From: Sphagnum compactum
Lineage: Eukaryota; Bryophyta; Sphagnopsida; Sphagnales
Length of the DNA stretch: 64,000 nucleotides
Direction: 5' to 3'
NCBI GenBank assembly: GCA_965153455.1
Contig: OZ234503.1
Span: 11,909,118-11,973,117 of the forward strand
Part shown: piece by piece, positions 49,101 to 60,220 of the stretch
How the letters are laid out: each line of letters starts with the position of its first letter
Numbering within the stretch: the stretch's first letter is position 1
Made by a program: the position numbers and the translations under genes
Notes under the pieces: model-generated
The model's input: only the letters and a program-made list of their open reading frames with translations
The model's database searches: none
What the model was told of the DNA's origin: nothing

Positions 49101-50000
49101 CAAGTAACCTTCCTCATTAATGATGAAATTTTTAGCCATTTCCTTTGTTTGTTTATGTTGTTTTCATGCATCTTTGAATTTGTTGAATGATTTTGGAAGC
49201 ATTGTTCTCGACTTTTTGATGGCGACGAATTAAAAAAATAGGTGCAACAACATTAAATTCAATGGCGTATGCCACCAATCAAATATGATGCATTTCACAT
49301 GGTAATATATGAACTCTAGCTTCATTGTTTTACCATCAAATACTAAGAGCATCTTCAAAAGAATCAAATGGTCATGCCCCTTAGGACAATTGGTTAAGTC
49401 ATGGAGGCATGCAATTACTTGAGTCAGCATCATTGCCTATCTGAACATGCCATGGTCACAAATAAACTAGATGTTTTGGATGCATCATGACATTAAAATG
49501 CCATTAAATCATCTAAAGAGAAGAAAGGGTAAAAAGACAAGAAAAGTTGTTAGACAAACAAGCTCAAACAACCTTTAATTATTGTTGTAAGCACTAACCT
49601 TTTGCAATTGCATACACATTTACATACATTATTGAGATTTACTTTTGGAAGGATGTAAAGTATATATTCACATGCAATATAATATAGATGGAGATTGCTC
49701 GTACAAGTGCAATGTTTACGATTGTATCATCATGTAAGATAACTCAAGCAAATTTGACCCAAAAAGTTTCGTTCAAGGTCTAAGATGTATCATGAGAGCT
49801 CACTTCAATATTCCTTGTTGTTACATTCCATTGTATTATAGACTCCTTGGTTGAACAATCGATGTCAACTATCTTGGAGTTTCGATGCCATGAAGCTTAC
49901 CATGTGAATGTAAATGATATGAGGTGTGCAAACTATCGCACAACAAGTGAGAGCTGAGTGAGTATTCATGGACGTAACCAGAGAAGAACTAAATTTTTGC
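46101..50000. other. AT-rich intergenic DNA between the two genes
   Basis: No gene, RNA gene or clear tandem repeat is seen. The frames at 46522-47463 and 48200-48430 have no recognised motif. Confidence 0.55.
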
Positions 50001-51097
50001 TCCGAACAGCTTCAACCACAGAAGAGACATTGAAATTAATCAACAGTTCAATCCCAAATGATGATTGAAGCAGGAGAAAACTCATGGCTGACAGTTAAGA
50101 AGACTAACTCAAAATTAGCTGAAAATGGAGATACCACACTCCTAATGCCGCCGAGGGGCAAGTTGTAGTTGTCCACTTCTAACAAAATGTGAGACATCAT
50201 GCACAATGCACTCTTTTCAGACATAACAAAGACACTGAAAGAGTGAACTGTGCACTAGACCTCCAGGAAAAACGCCTTCGCCAAACTCCATCTTCTTACA
50301 TGGCAAGGCAGTGATCTCAGACCGATGAAAATTAATTGGCATTCTCATGACAGTGTTATACAAAGGGTATTATCCGACTGCCAAAGTCATTGTCTCTGTA
50401 GCAGCGAATGAAAATTGGATTCTGTACTGTTTGAATTCTGGTCCCTATCTCCTACTTACTTTGAAAGTATTTCATACACATGCCACCATCTGACTCCCAT
50501 CCAAACCATGAAGACCTGCCTAGCTTTACAGAGGCAACTGTTTGAAAGCCGCCAGCTACAACTTGAGATGGATGAGAAAGAAGGAAAGTGAACTCAGTGT
50601 GCACGCTATTTTGGTTTCTCTTCATGATTGCTCCTATGCTTGTGCAGCGAGGTTGAATCAGCCATGCTTTTGGGTTCCGGAGCACACAATATTGCATGAG
50701 TGGGATCACAAGAAATGGCCTGGCTGCTTTGGACCCCTCTTGAAATTGTAGTTGTGCTGCTCCTGGATCCTACAAGCTCAGATGCATTGTTGACTAAGGT
50801 AGGACCAGCTTGTGCCAATCCTGATGCTTTGGTTAGAAGGTCTGGGCAGAAGCTCTGCAAACATAGGAAAGCCATCCACACATAAGAAATGATCTTTCCA
50901 TGGTAAAGTAGAACCAAGATCTAGTATTTCCTTTAGGAAAGTTTAGCTTTAGAACAATGACTTCTAGTGTAATAAGCCATGATCTAGCACAAACATGTGT
51001 TTTCAGGCTCTGCTTTTCCATGCACCTTCCTGTCAACCATGCAGATGAGTTGGCTACATTGTCAGAACTGCTCAACTGTAAAATCTTCACTGGACCT
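50001..51097 (-). other. Probable 3' untranslated and downstream region of the Pru-domain gene
   Basis: On the minus strand this follows the stop codon at 51100-51098. The composition is mixed, as in the leader and introns of the same gene, and small frames on both strands lack motifs. The polyadenylation site was not identified, and an extra 3' UTR intron cannot be excluded. Confidence 0.35.
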
Positions 51098-54000
51098 TCA
51101 AACATTAAATAAATGTGCAGCCCATGAGTTGTTTCCAGAAGCAAGTCTAGTAGGTGGGGAACTCACAAAAACATGAGAGACACTAGTCCTGTTGACAACA
51201 GTTGGGACAATCCCCAAGACCGGCCTGCTTTGTTGAGATGGTAGGTTGAGGTGCATTGCATTCTCCAGGGAAGACCCTACACTTTCCTTCTCATAAGCTC
51301 CAGATCCAATATCTTGCAATGGAGTTCCAGTGGGATCACAATAAACCTTGCTCCCATCTAATTCCTTGGAAACATGTTGCCTTGCCATGGTGGCCTTGCT
51401 ATCTGCCACACTGGTGATGAAACATTGCGAAAGTACTGGCTCCACTGGAAGTGACCCAAGTGCTGCTGAGACGCGAGCTTCCCAGGATGTTGAAACCCCA
51501 GGTCTCAAGGAGGCCTTATCTTCAAGTACATGTGAATCTGCATCCAAGAGAGGAAGATATTCTGGCAGCAAAGAAGGCACCCCTGAAGCTGCAGAGACAG
51601 CTGCAGCTTCAGACAACTGCACCAAGCAATTCTGTTTTGAGACATGGATGTTTAGGAGTGGGACATGAGAAATTGAGTCAGTAAAGAATGGGGGGAATCT
51701 CAAAGATTTCAGAGGAATAGCAGCAGTCACAAGCGGCAAGGATGTCAACTGGGCAGGTGAGAAACTTACACCATGCATGCCAAGGGCAGATGATGGGACA
51801 AGGGCTGGTGGAGGCCGGACAGTGAAAAAGGGACTTGCAGTGGGGACAAAACCAACATCACCAATCTTTGCTGGTAAGAATGGAGGGGCATTTGTGTACT
51901 GTAAAGTTGTTGTGCCCAGTGGACAGGGGCAATAGTAAGGAGAAAAAAGTGAGGTTGAGATCGGGACCTGGGTCAGGGGAGGTGGGAGAAAAGAACTTGA
52001 TGCCGGCACACCCACCATGGAGGGAAAGGGATAAAGAGTTTCGGGCAGAGAAGGAAATGGAAGGCCTAGAAGTGAATGTGTCATTGTCATTGTCCTCTCT
52101 GGGTGCCATTCCAAATTTCCATGTTGACTTGATGGAAGTGTTGGCTGCAGTGGCAGAGACAGGCCTGTGCTATGAACTTGAGTCTTCTCCTGAAAGAATG
52201 ATGTTCGGGTACTCCACAACGCATTCACCGTTCCTCCCAGAGCATTTCTAGATACCAAACGTTGACTGTCACTGCTTAGAGGACTTGACAAACTGGACAC
52301 ACCACTCCAAGAGGGCAAGTTTGTGCACAAGTGCTGGATCTCTCTTGCAGGATCAAGAAACTGAGGGCTGCTTGTTGAGCTGCCTCTTGTGGAGCAACAG
52401 ACTTCAAGCCCATTTGATGTCAAAGCTGGGATCTCTTGTGTCCATGAACTTGATGTTGCAATAGCTGGAAGCTGAGTTCCAACAAACTGTGGCAAGAGAG
52501 TTTTGAAACTGTTGAAGTGGGCTGGTGGTTGGTAATAGACTGGTGGGTTGGAGGTTAGAGCAGGAGGTAATAGCACTTGACTCAAACCTGTGGTTTTTGA
52601 GCTTGAGACTGGCACTGCAACTGTTACGGGCAATTGGCCTGTAGCACTTGTGGATTCTGATGTGGCAACCAATGCACTGCGGAGGTAGCTTGCAAATGTA
52701 TCCAATCTAGTCTCATGAATGCCAGTCAGTTGGGAAAGTGATGGTTGTCTTTTAAGCAGATCTTTCATCTGTAATGCATGCCAATCACAGCCCCATTCAA
52801 AATTCAACATCCAGACTTTGAAATCAAAGAACTTACAGGAACATCAAATTCACTTTGATCCACAAAAGAGTTTGCAACACTAAAATTATCACCTTGCAAA
52901 CCATCTCATCACCAACAGCCTTGGAAATTTCTGATTGCCAGAAGAAAGAGAGCTTGTGACCAGGTGTCTTCAAAACAAATGACCTCCCAGACGGGTCTGC
53001 AGCAAGATGCTCAAGAATGACACCACTAGTTTCGAGGCCTGAACTCAAAACTGGAATCCGCTCAGTTATGCCAGCATCTGTGACAAAAGTGAGCTGCATA
53101 TCAGAGCTTAGAAGCATTCTTAAGCTTAAATATCCCCTGTTTCACACCCACCCAAAAAAAAAATTCATCATTAAAACACATCTTGTGTTCCATGGTCTAA
53201 ACCTCCTTGCTGATCACCAAAAATGTCCCATTGCTCTACAGCAGTGCTGTTTTGCAACAAATGGCTGCCTTGTACTCCATCTTTCACAGTGGCCAAAACC
53301 AAATTCAATGCAGCTATCTGCAGAGTTTCTGCCTAACAGGTCAGTTAGGATATCTAAAAGCTGTTGTCAACCTCAAGACTGTAAAGGTTTGCAAACCTTC
53401 AACTTATGACTTCAGCTTACAACTTAAAGATGCTTCCAAGGCACTTTTTGTGCTCATATGCGCAGCAGCAAGAAAATGTTTTCTTTTAAAGAAAAACAAG
53501 GTAGGTGCAATAATGCATTTCTATTCATTCACACTTGTTACCAAGAGACTTGGACTAGCAGTAGCAGATCCACTGTCGTATCTTGCTGCAGACTTGGTAG
53601 GCATGAGAGATGAAGAAGAAATTTTTGACAGAAGCCTTGATGACAATAATGCACAGACCTGGTGGTAGTAGGGCAAAGCAAGTGGCCCTGTCGAGAAACC
53701 TTTCCCACCCGAATTGAAACAAGAGGGGCACACAGGCATCTTGCAAGCATCGCCAATTCTCGTGCCTTGAAATGCTGTCAAGATGGACATTGCAACCATA
53801 AACTCTCTCAGTTACACACTCACGAATAAAAGTCAAGATGTGGATTCTCAAAGCTCTGAAAGGGTTTCCTAAAACTCAAAATTTGTCAAAAAAAAAAATC
53901 AGCTCAACAGGCTTGATACCTGTCAGTCAAGATTCTCCTGCACAACCCTAGTTAACAACTGAGAAATAGGTATTCAAAGGGAGGGACTTTCAGACCTAGC

Positions 54001-54763
54001 CAAGGAAGGAATCAAGATTTTCCTCCAGTACCCTAGTTCACAACTGAGAGTCATGGGTATGCAAAGGAAGGGCTTTTGGACCTGGCCAAGATAGGAATCA
54101 AGATTTTCCTGCACAACCCTAGTTCACAACTGAGGCTAGGGTATTCAAATGAAGTGACTTTCAGACCTGGCCAAGATGAGCAAGCAGTCGACCATCAGCT
54201 CCACAGCATGACACATTCCAGCGCAGTAAAGGTTTCAGCCGCTCATCAGTTCGGCATGCCCCAATTGCTTGAAATTCCAGTGCCTGCATCTGCCAAGATG
54301 TTCCCTCATCTCTATGCCCCAGACCCTCCTCCTGTCTGTGTGGAGGAGATGCCTCCTGAGATTGGCCTGTTCTTGAGGCAGGCACAGTGTTCCTCACATC
54401 CACTACACCTGTGCTCCCAGCTCTTCCCATCGCTGATGAACAACATGACTGAGGATACAAGGAACATGAAGAAGCCCTCTCATGCTCCAAACTGTGCGTG
54501 ATCTGATCATGACTAGATTCATCATCCTGGGAGTCGTCACATCCTCTTGCTGAGCTCGAGATGCAGTCTTCAGAAGTGGCAAGGGGAGTAGACGAGCAAA
54601 GAGACGGCGAGCTCTTTCTCTGATGATGACCACTCACTCCAGTCGCTTCAGGCTCTGCTCGGGTGCACGGTTGCGCGTCTTGAGCTTGAGTCGCCTGTGA
54701 GCCGCCGCTAGATGCCAAGTTTTCACACGATTGTAGCTTATCTGAAGCGTCTGATGATACCAT
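51098..54763 (-). CDS. Large Pru-domain (Rpn13-like fold) protein, 4 exons, 875 aa
   Basis: The coding exons, 5' to 3' on the minus strand, are 54763-54167, 53774-53659, 53136-52893 and 52768-51098. All junctions are GT-AG, the phases agree (0, 2, 0), and the total is 2628 bases including the stop. The ATG has good context (GGCAATGG) and an in-frame TAG nine codons upstream. Residues 1-175 are Ser-rich and probably disordered. Residues 217-320 match the Pru domain of the proteasomal ubiquitin receptor Rpn13 in order: LVSIRVGK (217-224), an R-G-Y-L strand, then PSGRSFVLK (286-294) and LSFFWQSE (300-307). A conserved-looking helix, MKDLLKRQPSLSQLTGI, follows at 320. The remaining 500 residues are Ser/Thr/Pro-rich, with no Rpn13 C-terminal deubiquitinase-binding domain apparent. 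Canonical Rpn13 is about 300-400 residues, so this is a distinct large plant protein of unknown role. Any proteasome link is inference. Confidence 0.82.
53928..54183. repeat. 85-bp tandem repeat spanning the exon 1/intron 1 junction
   Basis: CAAGATTYTCCTSCASWACC starts units at 53928, 54013 and 54099. Each unit contains CCCTAGTTMACAACTGAG and ends in a TTYDGACCTRGCCAAGRW block. On the minus strand that last block is the exon 1 donor sequence, CTTGGCCAG followed by GTCTGAAAG. The functional donor at 54166-54165 is therefore one of three related copies, and the other two lie in intron 1 at about 54081-54080 and 53996-53995. Confidence 0.85.
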
Positions 54764-55305
54764 TGCCGGTCCCTCCCTCCTTCCTACGAACTAAAATTGT
54801 TCTCAGAAGAATCCTAGAGCCAAATCTGCTTATCGGAGAAGCGAAAACTCGAAGTGCCCTGACCACGAAAACCTAGAACAAAACTACTTTCCAGACACAG
54901 CAAAAAACTCTGAAGAGTCAAGAAGGCCAGGTATTGAAGGCGCAGAGATGAACACTACAGAGTCACGAACAGAGTAGAGTGTTCCAACAGACAGAAGAAA
55001 CTAAGGTCACAGACAGTAATAAGCTTCAGAAGGAAAGAAGAAAAGAAAGCGGTCGGTGCAAAAACAGAAACAGTGATACGAACAAAAAAGAGTACAAGAA
55101 CCAACGCCGTTTACAGACACTACTCGGGAGCCAGATGAGCGTCAATTGTGACACCTTGGCATCAAGAATTTCGAGATCAAAATTCCCGAACAATAATGCA
55201 AATCGGAAACCCGAGTCATACAAAATGAAAATCCGAGAAACGCACTTTTGTTGGATCAGAAAATGAACCCCGGATACAAATAGAGCAACAACCGATTCCG
55301 ATTCC

Positions 55306-55368
<63 letters not shown>

Positions 55369-55660
55369 CAGAAGAAGAACCAGAGGTGCTTCAATTACGA
55401 AAACCATACAACAGCTTCACGATTGCGATCTCCATCACTGCTTGGATTATCGGAACCCGATCTTTCCTACTTGGCACCTTCTAGCCGTCCGTATCATCGA
55501 AGGTTCCACAGCAGAAGCAGACTGCGACCGCCTTTTCACCAGCATCATCTCTCTGACGAAGAAGAAAGGGAGCCGGAGGTTATTTTCTCTCTTTTGTTCG
55601 AAAAATAAAAAAAATTCTGCTTGTAGATACTGAGATAGAAATGCAGAAAACAAAGAGCCG
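54764..55660 (-). promoter_or_regulatory. 5' leader and promoter region of the Pru-domain gene
   Basis: On the minus strand this lies upstream of the ATG at 54763. It is rich in CT tracts, including a perfect (GA)29 on the plus strand. Apparent frames here, such as 55394-55026 (minus), are Leu/Ser runs produced by the tract rather than genes. The transcription start was not located. Confidence 0.4.
55309..55366. repeat. (GA)29 microsatellite
   Basis: A perfect dinucleotide run of 58 bases. It reads CT on the strand of the Pru-domain gene, about 550 bases upstream of its ATG. CT/GA tracts are frequent in plant leaders and core promoters. Confidence 0.95.
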
Positions 55661-55970
55661 CGTGTTTGATTATCACAGAAGCAAAATACCTGCGAGAGGG
55701 GGTAAGTAATTCGTCGCAGAAACAAGAGGAGCACGACAGAGTACGAGGGTTGCGGAAGCGGAGCATCGACAGGAGGATCTTGCAAGCCGGCGGGGGATGC
55801 GAGACAGTTACGGTCTTGAATGTACGTATATACACGTATGTAACCGTAATTTTTACCTATGCAACTGGTTCGTACATACGTCCGGGTTTTGCTTTCCTTG
55901 TATTTCTACTTGTCGTATGTATGCACTGCCCCCGCGTACTCGTACGTAAATACGGGTTTCTCTCTAACTA

Positions 55971-56837
55971 AGAGCATCTCCACCAGTGCTCAGTATGTGA
56001 CCCCTGCACTACAAATCTTGGATGAGGTTCATCAGTCTTATCCAGTAAAATCTACTGGAAGACGGCTGGGATCCTGAAAATTAAAAAAATGCATCACTTT
56101 TGGAGCCCTCCAGCTCTCAATAGTCTAATAATAATATACACAGTCAGAATCGTATTTATTGACTGCTCCGTGTTTCCGATTGGGTACATAGTTTGATTGG
56201 TCCAAGTGGGTTGCTATTATTAGTTTCTCACCTATTTGTAGTCCCAGTGGGGTTGGAAAAAAAAATGTTAGTAAACTAAAAATTTGGATGTGAGAAATAT
56301 TTTTGGAGGTTCACATAGGTAACATTTCCTTATGACCGAACACCACCTATGACCGAACATTTTATTGAAATCTTTCCCATCTCTTTTTCATTTTGAGTGA
56401 TTTAAAACGTTACGGGAGCGCTAACTTGAGCTCTTTAATCCGTCTTTGCGCAGCAGAGGCAAAGGAGTAAATTATAAAAGAGCAAGGAGAGAAATAAGCT
56501 TTTCCAAGTTATAAACCGTGTTTTTCTTCTCTTCTACCCCTCTTACTTTCAATGCTCATAACTTTCTCTCATTTCTTGATTAATTGAAGTGATTTAAAGT
56601 GCTATAAGAGCGCAACCTTATGATCTACAAATAATCTTGGAACTATAAAGGCAATAGAGCAACTTCCAAAGACTTTTTTGGGTGTTCGGTAATAGTCTTT
56701 CAAGTGTTCAATGGTTTTTCGTTTCCACCATTTGACCCCCCCCCCCCCCCTACTTTGGAGGTTCACATCTCTGAGACACTAAGTGTTCGGTGACCGGCCT
56801 GGCTACCCTAGTGACTGAACGTTGGTGGAGATGCTCT
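55971..56837. mobile_element. TIR element, 867 bp, with perfect 15-bp ends
   Basis: AGAGCATCTCCACCA at 55971-55985 is repeated as its exact reverse complement at 56823-56837. A TA dinucleotide flanks both sides (55969-55970 and 56838-56839) and may be the target duplication. Inside are a CTATGACCGAACA direct repeat at about 56331 and 56347 and a run of 16 C at about 56735-56750. No transposase frame is present, so it would be non-autonomous. GAGCATCTCCA-type ends are common in plant DNA transposons. I cannot fix the superfamily. Confidence 0.65.
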
Positions 56838-56839
56838 TA

Positions 56840-57680
56840 ATCGTGATGCGTTGGTTCAGGAAAGTGAGAAAACGGGCCTGAATTTTGAGACCTCCCTTTA
56901 GGGTGTTTAAGGCCCGTGGGTCTGCTCGAAGGACCCATAAAATGGTACTGAAAATTTTGGAAGACCCTTTCTCTTTTGACCCCCTTCTCCTTGCAAATTC
57001 ATTAAAACTAGTTTGGTATATGCCATTGACCCAAGTGTGAACTTGTTAGCCAACTAAATTCTCCTTTCAAAACCAGTTTTTGTAATTTAGTTGAATTTTC
57101 AATGATAAAAATTACTCAAAATTCAATATCTCTTGCATCATATGCCTAAAATTTATGAAGTACTCTCCATAAAATCCTACTCTTTGAGCACTTTCCAACA
57201 ATATCAAAAGTGTCCCTCAATTTCCTTCAAACTCTTAGCTTTGATTTTATTGAATTTTCAATGACAAAATTGTTCAATGTTACTCTTGCATGCCAAGTCT
57301 CAACTCTAAACATTACAAAACATGTTATTGTATGGCTACTCATTCGGGGCTTTCCAACAAGACCAAGCATGAACCATGGCCATGGTTTGGGACATCATGT
57401 TTGTTTTGTTCTAATGTCTACATGTGCAAAAAAGTGTGTTAACTATTTTTTCATATTTACTAGTCATTTTTTTCAACAAATTTTATCATTTTTTGATGGA
57501 AAATTTTGAGAAAGTTTTGGAAAGTTTTGTTTTCCTAGTGCAAATTTGACTAATTTTGCTAATTTTGAAATAATTCACTATTTGGGAATAATTTTATCAA
57601 AAATTTTATATCCATTAAAAAAAATAAAAACCCTAATCTCTACTTGGAAAACATGACATGTCGTCATCCAGATTATTATG
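56840..57680. other. Intergenic DNA, no gene seen
   Basis: AT-rich sequence. The frame at 57210-57509 (plus) has no motif. Confidence 0.5.
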
Positions 57681-57838
57681 TCCATGCCATTATAAACTTG
57701 CTAGTGAAGATGTTCTTATACCTTGTAAAAACAAAAAAACCTCCATGAAATTTCTTAGTGTATAAGGAGAGCATGTTATATCTTGGAGTATTTCCATGCC
57801 CATTATAAAATTGCTGGTGAAGATGTTCATAAATCTTC
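57681..57838. repeat. Direct repeat of about 43 bp, 112 bp apart
   Basis: TCCATGCCATTATAAACTTG at 57681 recurs at 57793 as TCCATGCCCATTATAAAATT. Both copies continue into GCTRGTGAAGATGTTC. Confidence 0.75.
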
Positions 57839-59340
57839 AAATGGCCCACACATGTTCATGTATATGGAGACATGGATATGGTTTGGACAAAAAGGGTTTA
57901 AATGGCCATGGAAAGAAGCAATGGCTAGTGGACACGCCATATGGAACTAGTAAAAGGTGTGTAACATGTAGCCAATCAACAATTTGGGTATAATAATTTG
58001 AGGGGTATACTATATTACTATACCTTTGTATTGGAATCACAAGTACATTTGGAACATGTATTTTACTCCAACACTTGTCCATAATGTACACTACTTGTGC
58101 TAAAATTAGTCCAAGTGGTAATTGGGATCCCCACCTCACCTTGAGAGGGTGGGTGTCACAAGGTCCCTCCAATCCTCCCAAAATATTGGCCCTTTGGATA
58201 TGTTAGTTTATTGAGTTTTGGAATTGTTTTCCATTTTCAATTGCCACACTACCTTTACCTATTCCCAATAAGTTGAACTCTAGGAATGGGAGTGGAGCCC
58301 CATTCATTGCCCATTCTTGAAAACAAAAGAGAGCTTGTTTCCACAATGTATTGTTGAGCATAGCAACAAGAGTTTGGGTGCTACTACAAGTACTCCGGGA
58401 AAGAGGCTCCTCCTCTTTGGCCGCAAGGAAGAGCAAGCAAATTGATTGTTTGGTCGCACTAGTGTAAATAAGAAATCGCCAATTTCTTTATGTGCAATAA
58501 GGCCTTTGGACAAGGGACGGAATCAGCATTCAGAATCCGTTGAAGGTGGAACCTCATTTTGGTAATGCGCCATAACTAGCGAGTGACCTTTTCTCTTGTT
58601 AAGCACTTAGAGAAATTTCCTAAGTGTATTTGGAGGGTACCTTAAATTTGAAGGGTTCCTTAAACCTAGCTTTTTTTAAAAATAGGGATCTAATGGCTAC
58701 TTGTAGGCATAGGATCATCCCATCTTATGGCTACTTAGATATAAGATCTCTCTCACACTTGAGAAGTAAGTGTAATATCCATCCCCTCCTTATACCTCAT
58801 GTTCTATCATATTGTGGATTGTCTTTCCACTACCTACCTAGTTGGTCTCCCTCACTTACTTGTGAGTCATCTCTCCTTTAAGTAGTGAGTCATCCCTCCA
58901 AGCAAGGGTGTTGTGTTTTTTGGTCTACCTTGCACTATACATGTCGGTGATGGTGCCTCAGTTTCATTTATTATTATTATTATTTTCAAAAAATCCTTTA
59001 TGAATCAGTTTTTAACCCCGCCCCAAATAAAGTTGAAATGCACTATTTTAAAAAAGTTATTTAAACAATTCTTAGAGTGTAGATGGTTAAAGTTTTTTTT
59101 TTTTTTTTTTTTGGGGCAATTTTTTGAGGTATTTGGACTAACAATCATCCACAAGAGAAAAGTAAAGTTTTTTTAAATCCTCTTTTTTTTTGTTTTGGCG
59201 ACCTTTAGGAATGTATTGTCTAAATATGGCAACATTGCAACTTCAGACTTTGAGAGGACTTTGGCACAGTTTTTGCAATAAAAAATCCTTTGTGTTCTTC
59301 ACATTGGATTTCCTTTTTGTCATCACAGTACAAAAATTTA
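57839..59340. other. Intergenic DNA, no gene seen
   Basis: No supported coding or RNA feature. A long T run lies at about 59093-59112. The frames at 58181-57837 and 58513-58203 (minus) lack motifs. Confidence 0.5.
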
Positions 59341-59344
59341 TTCC

Positions 59345-59383
59345 CAATAAAAAACATTAATTAGTTAATTAATTAATTAATTA
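59345..59383. repeat. (TTAA)n microsatellite
   Basis: About five consecutive TTAA or ATTA units, similar to the run at 40251. Confidence 0.8.
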
Positions 59384-59601
59384 AAATCTATTTAAAAAAG
59401 AACCGAGTGGAAAAAGGATTGTCAGATAACAAAGCCTAATTAATGCCAACAAGTCTTTTTTAAAGTGAACAAGGTCATTCTGTCAAGCCTCAAGGTGTAA
59501 AAAGCTGGAAGAAGTAAGGTCATCTGTCATTTCCCTTTTGAGTGAAATGTCAAAAAAGCTGCCTGACATGGAGACAGTAGTGCATAAGATGTTGTCAGGC
59601 C

Positions 59602-59893
59602 CTAAAATCCTAAAACCCTAAACCCTAAATCCCAAACCTGGGCCACAGAGGTTCTGGATATCTTGTCCACAAAAGCCTTGAACCGACCAAAGAGTTGTTC
59701 CTTTGAAAGGAAAAAAAAGCCACTGAAGGTGATGAAACCCTGACAAACTCCATTAAACAAAGCACCCAACAAAGGAGCAAAAGAAGGACCAAAGAAAGAG
59801 TAAGGGAGAGAGAGAAGACCCAAGTCCTCCAAGCCAGAAGAACAAAACCCACAGAGAGAGTTCAATGCCACAAAGTGCAGTGCAGAAGATGAC
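59602..59893 (-). other. Unassigned open frame ending in telomere-like sequence
   Basis: A minus-strand frame of about 95 codons is open from a TGA at about 59892 to a stop at 59602. It has no ATG. The middle is hydrophobic, with GALFNGVCQGFITFSGFFF, and the last residues (LGFRVLGF) are translated from CCCTAAA repeats at 59605-59632. It could be an isolated exon, since an AG precedes it on that strand, or chance. No family is recognised. Confidence 0.2.
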
Positions 59894-60204
59894 TCTAGTA
59901 GATCTGCTCATGACTCTCTTCCTGACTCACAATTCAATAGTGTGTCAAACTCTGAATTGGTCAGGGCTCTATGTCTGTCTGTGCAACACTTCCTCACACA
60001 AAGAACATGAACCGAAAAGTATGTGCACATTTTTCCATTGTGGTCGGTTTTGACCACTTGACCTCTCTGTGGGTTTAAAGGATTTGGTTATCATGGTCCT
60101 GGCCCCTGGGTGAAAAGAATGCCTTTGGAAACTAAACCATGGTCAAATGTAGAGTCCATATGGTTATATACTATATATGTAAGGGGCTGGATGGATCAGG
60201 TCAA

Positions 60205-60220
60205 GGTGAACCAGCACCCA
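60205..60220. repeat. Further copy of GGTGAACCAGCACCCA
   Basis: The same 16-base word as at 37550, flanked by TCAA on the left and CACTGGTACCTTTG on the right, which also matches the inverted copy at 37815-37830. A weaker version (GTGAATCAGCACCCACTACC) lies at about 11323. Confidence 0.6.

Noticed and set aside
49330-49430. TAAGAGCATCTTCAAAAG word resembling a TIR end, plus a nearby TTGGTTAAGTC tRNA-like A box
   Set aside because: No partner inverted end and no B box at a suitable distance were found.
51835-52251. 138-codon plus-strand frame antisense to exon 4 of the Pru-domain gene
   Set aside because: It lies entirely within a well-supported coding exon on the other strand and has low-complexity composition, so it is a shadow frame.
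55026-55407. Leu/Ser-rich minus-strand frames that look like membrane proteins
   Set aside because: The hydrophobic run is the translation of the CT dinucleotide repeat, not a coding sequence.
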